Shown piece by piece: positions 62,701-64,000 of a DNA stretch of 64,000 nt. The DNA is from Tetrahymena elliotti 4EA (taxonomy: Eukaryota; Ciliophora; Oligohymenophorea; Hymenostomatida; Tetrahymenidae): NCBI GenBank assembly GCA_000231825.2, contig JH720314.1, positions 186,001-250,000 on the forward strand, in the 5' to 3' direction. The notes under the pieces are model-generated. The model was not told the DNA's origin, ran no database searches, and saw only the letters and a program-made list of their open reading frames with translations. Both the position numbers and the translations under genes were made by a program. Position 1 is the first letter of the stretch. The number at the start of each line of letters is the position of its first letter.

Positions 62701-64000
62701 TTTAAGTTACTGTCTATCTATTTTTAAAATATTTGGTAAAAAATAAAATACTGGTGGTTTTATTAAATTTTAATTATTTAATTGCGATGATTAATTTCAA
62801 CACTATACAGAGATTTTTATATTATGGAAAACAAATTTTTTAATCTAGTTAATTTGTGATTTTGGCCTATCAAATATCAATTTTAAGTTCTTTAAAGAGG
62901 AATATTGATTGATATCTGTCAAAAATAAATAACCAAGCTTTATATCTCTCGATTTATTTAATCTTTTAAAATAAATTACTAATATTTGACAATAAACATC
63001 CATATAGGATGGCTTCCTTTTAATAAATCATCGCTTAAAATAATTTTAAGGTTTTATAAATTTATTACTTTTTCTAGATTCTCTTCTTGATGATCATAGC
63101 TTTTGAATAAGTATTCTTAAACTTTTTCTAAAGTTTTATGCTTTTTTTTAACGCTTTCAAATAATTAATCCATATTCTCACTTTATTGCATTTTTTCCTC
63201 TATTGGTCTCACTATACCTGCTTACTATTACTATTTTGATCTTTCGTTTTATATGCTTTGAACTGTACCCAAGTAGATTTGATGAAAACTTGAGCTAACC
63301 ATAGGTTTTTTTTTACTTAACTATTGCTATAATTCGGTTTCTAAGGAACCTAAGTTATATTTTTTAAACATCTTCATAAAATCTGCTTGATAGTTAGTTA
63401 TCTCATAAGTCTTTTGCTATCCTATGTTAACTTCCTCATTCTATACAAGTTGCTCTCGGGATATAATTTACCTAAAAATTTGTATTAGTTAGAATTAAAT
63501 TTATGCTAATTTGAGATTAAAAATCTTTATAAAAATCGAGAAAAGAGGGAATTAAGCAAGTTTAAAAGGGTTTTGATGGAAATCTGTTACTTGTTTTTCT
63601 ACTTTTACTAAGATTTAGCTGCTGCCTTCTTCACCTTTTGATTTTTTGATGCTTCCTCAATCACCCTATGTATAACAATGAGAGATTAATTGAATTTTGT
63701 TTCTCAATAATTTATCATTTAATAAATTCAAAGGTTCTTATAATTGCTAGTGAATAAAAAAACTAAATACTTTGGCTTTCTTTTACGCTGGCTGCTTTAA
63801 AATTATTTTTCACCCTATTTGATATATTTACATTTCATAAAAAAAGGTAAATGTTAAATGTCTTTTAAACTAACTGCATACCTTTAAATCTTAAGGTATC
63901 ATTATTGAAGAATATTTTTATGCTCTCTTTTTAAAAATTTCTTTAGAACTAAATATTTCTTCTTCCTTAATTTTTTCTTATTGAACTGCTATTATTAAAT
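59781..64000 (-). CDS. Coiled-coil plus N/Q-rich protein, 5' end outside the window
   Basis: The last exon, 62103-59781, has no TGA for 774 codons and encodes Asn/Gln/Ser-rich sequence with long polyQ near 61000. The exon before it is 62249-62167 (QNALIPNSQEKLAQVQEFLQ), and the one before that starts LKRKLIGLEGGLEKAFKELE and ends IQNPDIIID; all join in phase. Further upstream are charged coiled-coil exons: KIIDDIIIKNPANQTLKQLK, ESVKKKHKTLEKVQEYLFKS, EITNYQADFMKMFKKYNLGS and a basic segment KNQKVKKAAAKSQQKQKNK. The frame is still open at 64000, so the protein is partial. A long coiled-coil head with a disordered Asn/Gln tail recalls nucleoporins, but only one FG is seen and I do not claim it. 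Confidence 0.7.

Overview
The window looks like ciliate nuclear DNA, most like a Tetrahymena-type oligohymenophorean macronuclear genome. It is very AT-rich. Genes are split by short AT-rich GT..AG introns. TAA and TAG are read as glutamine, and every gene I could close ends at TGA. Conserved-site evidence for this code: the Q residues of the HSBP1-like MQD motif (gene at 36638), the YMLQ motif of the NOP2-like gene and the YQA motif of the ELM2-like gene are all encoded by TAA. Reading under the standard code breaks nearly every gene, so I re-read both strands by hand with TGA as the only stop and joined exons where phase allowed. In most cases the exon lengths add up to a whole number of codons.

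Layout. 0.4-4.9 kb (-): anoctamin/TMEM16 channel or scramblase. 6.1-12.1 kb (-): a 1966-residue N/Q-rich protein. 13.4-15.6 kb (-): an ELM2-like chromatin protein with unresolved 5' end. 16.2-18.1 kb (-): two small unknown genes. 19.7-22.4 kb (-): NOP2 rRNA m5C methyltransferase. 23.4-24.4 kb (-): divergent TFIIB-family factor. 24.7-25.6 kb (-): small single-pass membrane protein. 26.1-29.9 kb (+): a 161-aa protein, a possible 80-aa protein and an importin-alpha-like armadillo protein. 32.6-34.5 kb (-): trypsin-fold plus leucine-rich protein lacking its catalytic serine. 35.3-36.2 kb (-) and 36.6-37.0 kb (+): a head-to-head Rab GTPase and HSBP1. 38.0-38.8 kb (-): coiled-coil protein. 39.7-40.5 kb (+): Sec14/CRAL-TRIO protein. 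42.8-43.4 kb (-): C-terminal membrane-hairpin protein. 43.9-44.7 kb (+): FHIT-like protein with a broken histidine triad. 46.3-47.4 kb (+): 141-aa one-TM protein. 47.9-48.6 kb (-): double-CDGSH iron-sulfur protein. 49.1-52.2 kb (+): TELO2/Tel2-like protein. 53.3-58.6 kb (+): 1746-aa LRR-ankyrin protein. 59.8 kb to the right edge (-): a long coiled-coil plus N/Q-rich protein that runs out of the window.

The genes do not form an operon or an obvious pathway. This is ordinary eukaryotic housekeeping and lineage-specific content (ribosome biogenesis, transcription, nuclear import, membrane traffic, PIKK stability). No rRNA, tRNA, transposon or CRISPR array was recognised. Intergenic stretches are bare AT-rich DNA apart from two degenerate tandem-repeat tracts and one CTAT microsatellite. 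The most interesting signals are several family members that keep the fold but have lost signature active-site or ligand residues: the FHIT-like, protease-like, second CDGSH, anoctamin calcium-site and Rab NKxD residues.
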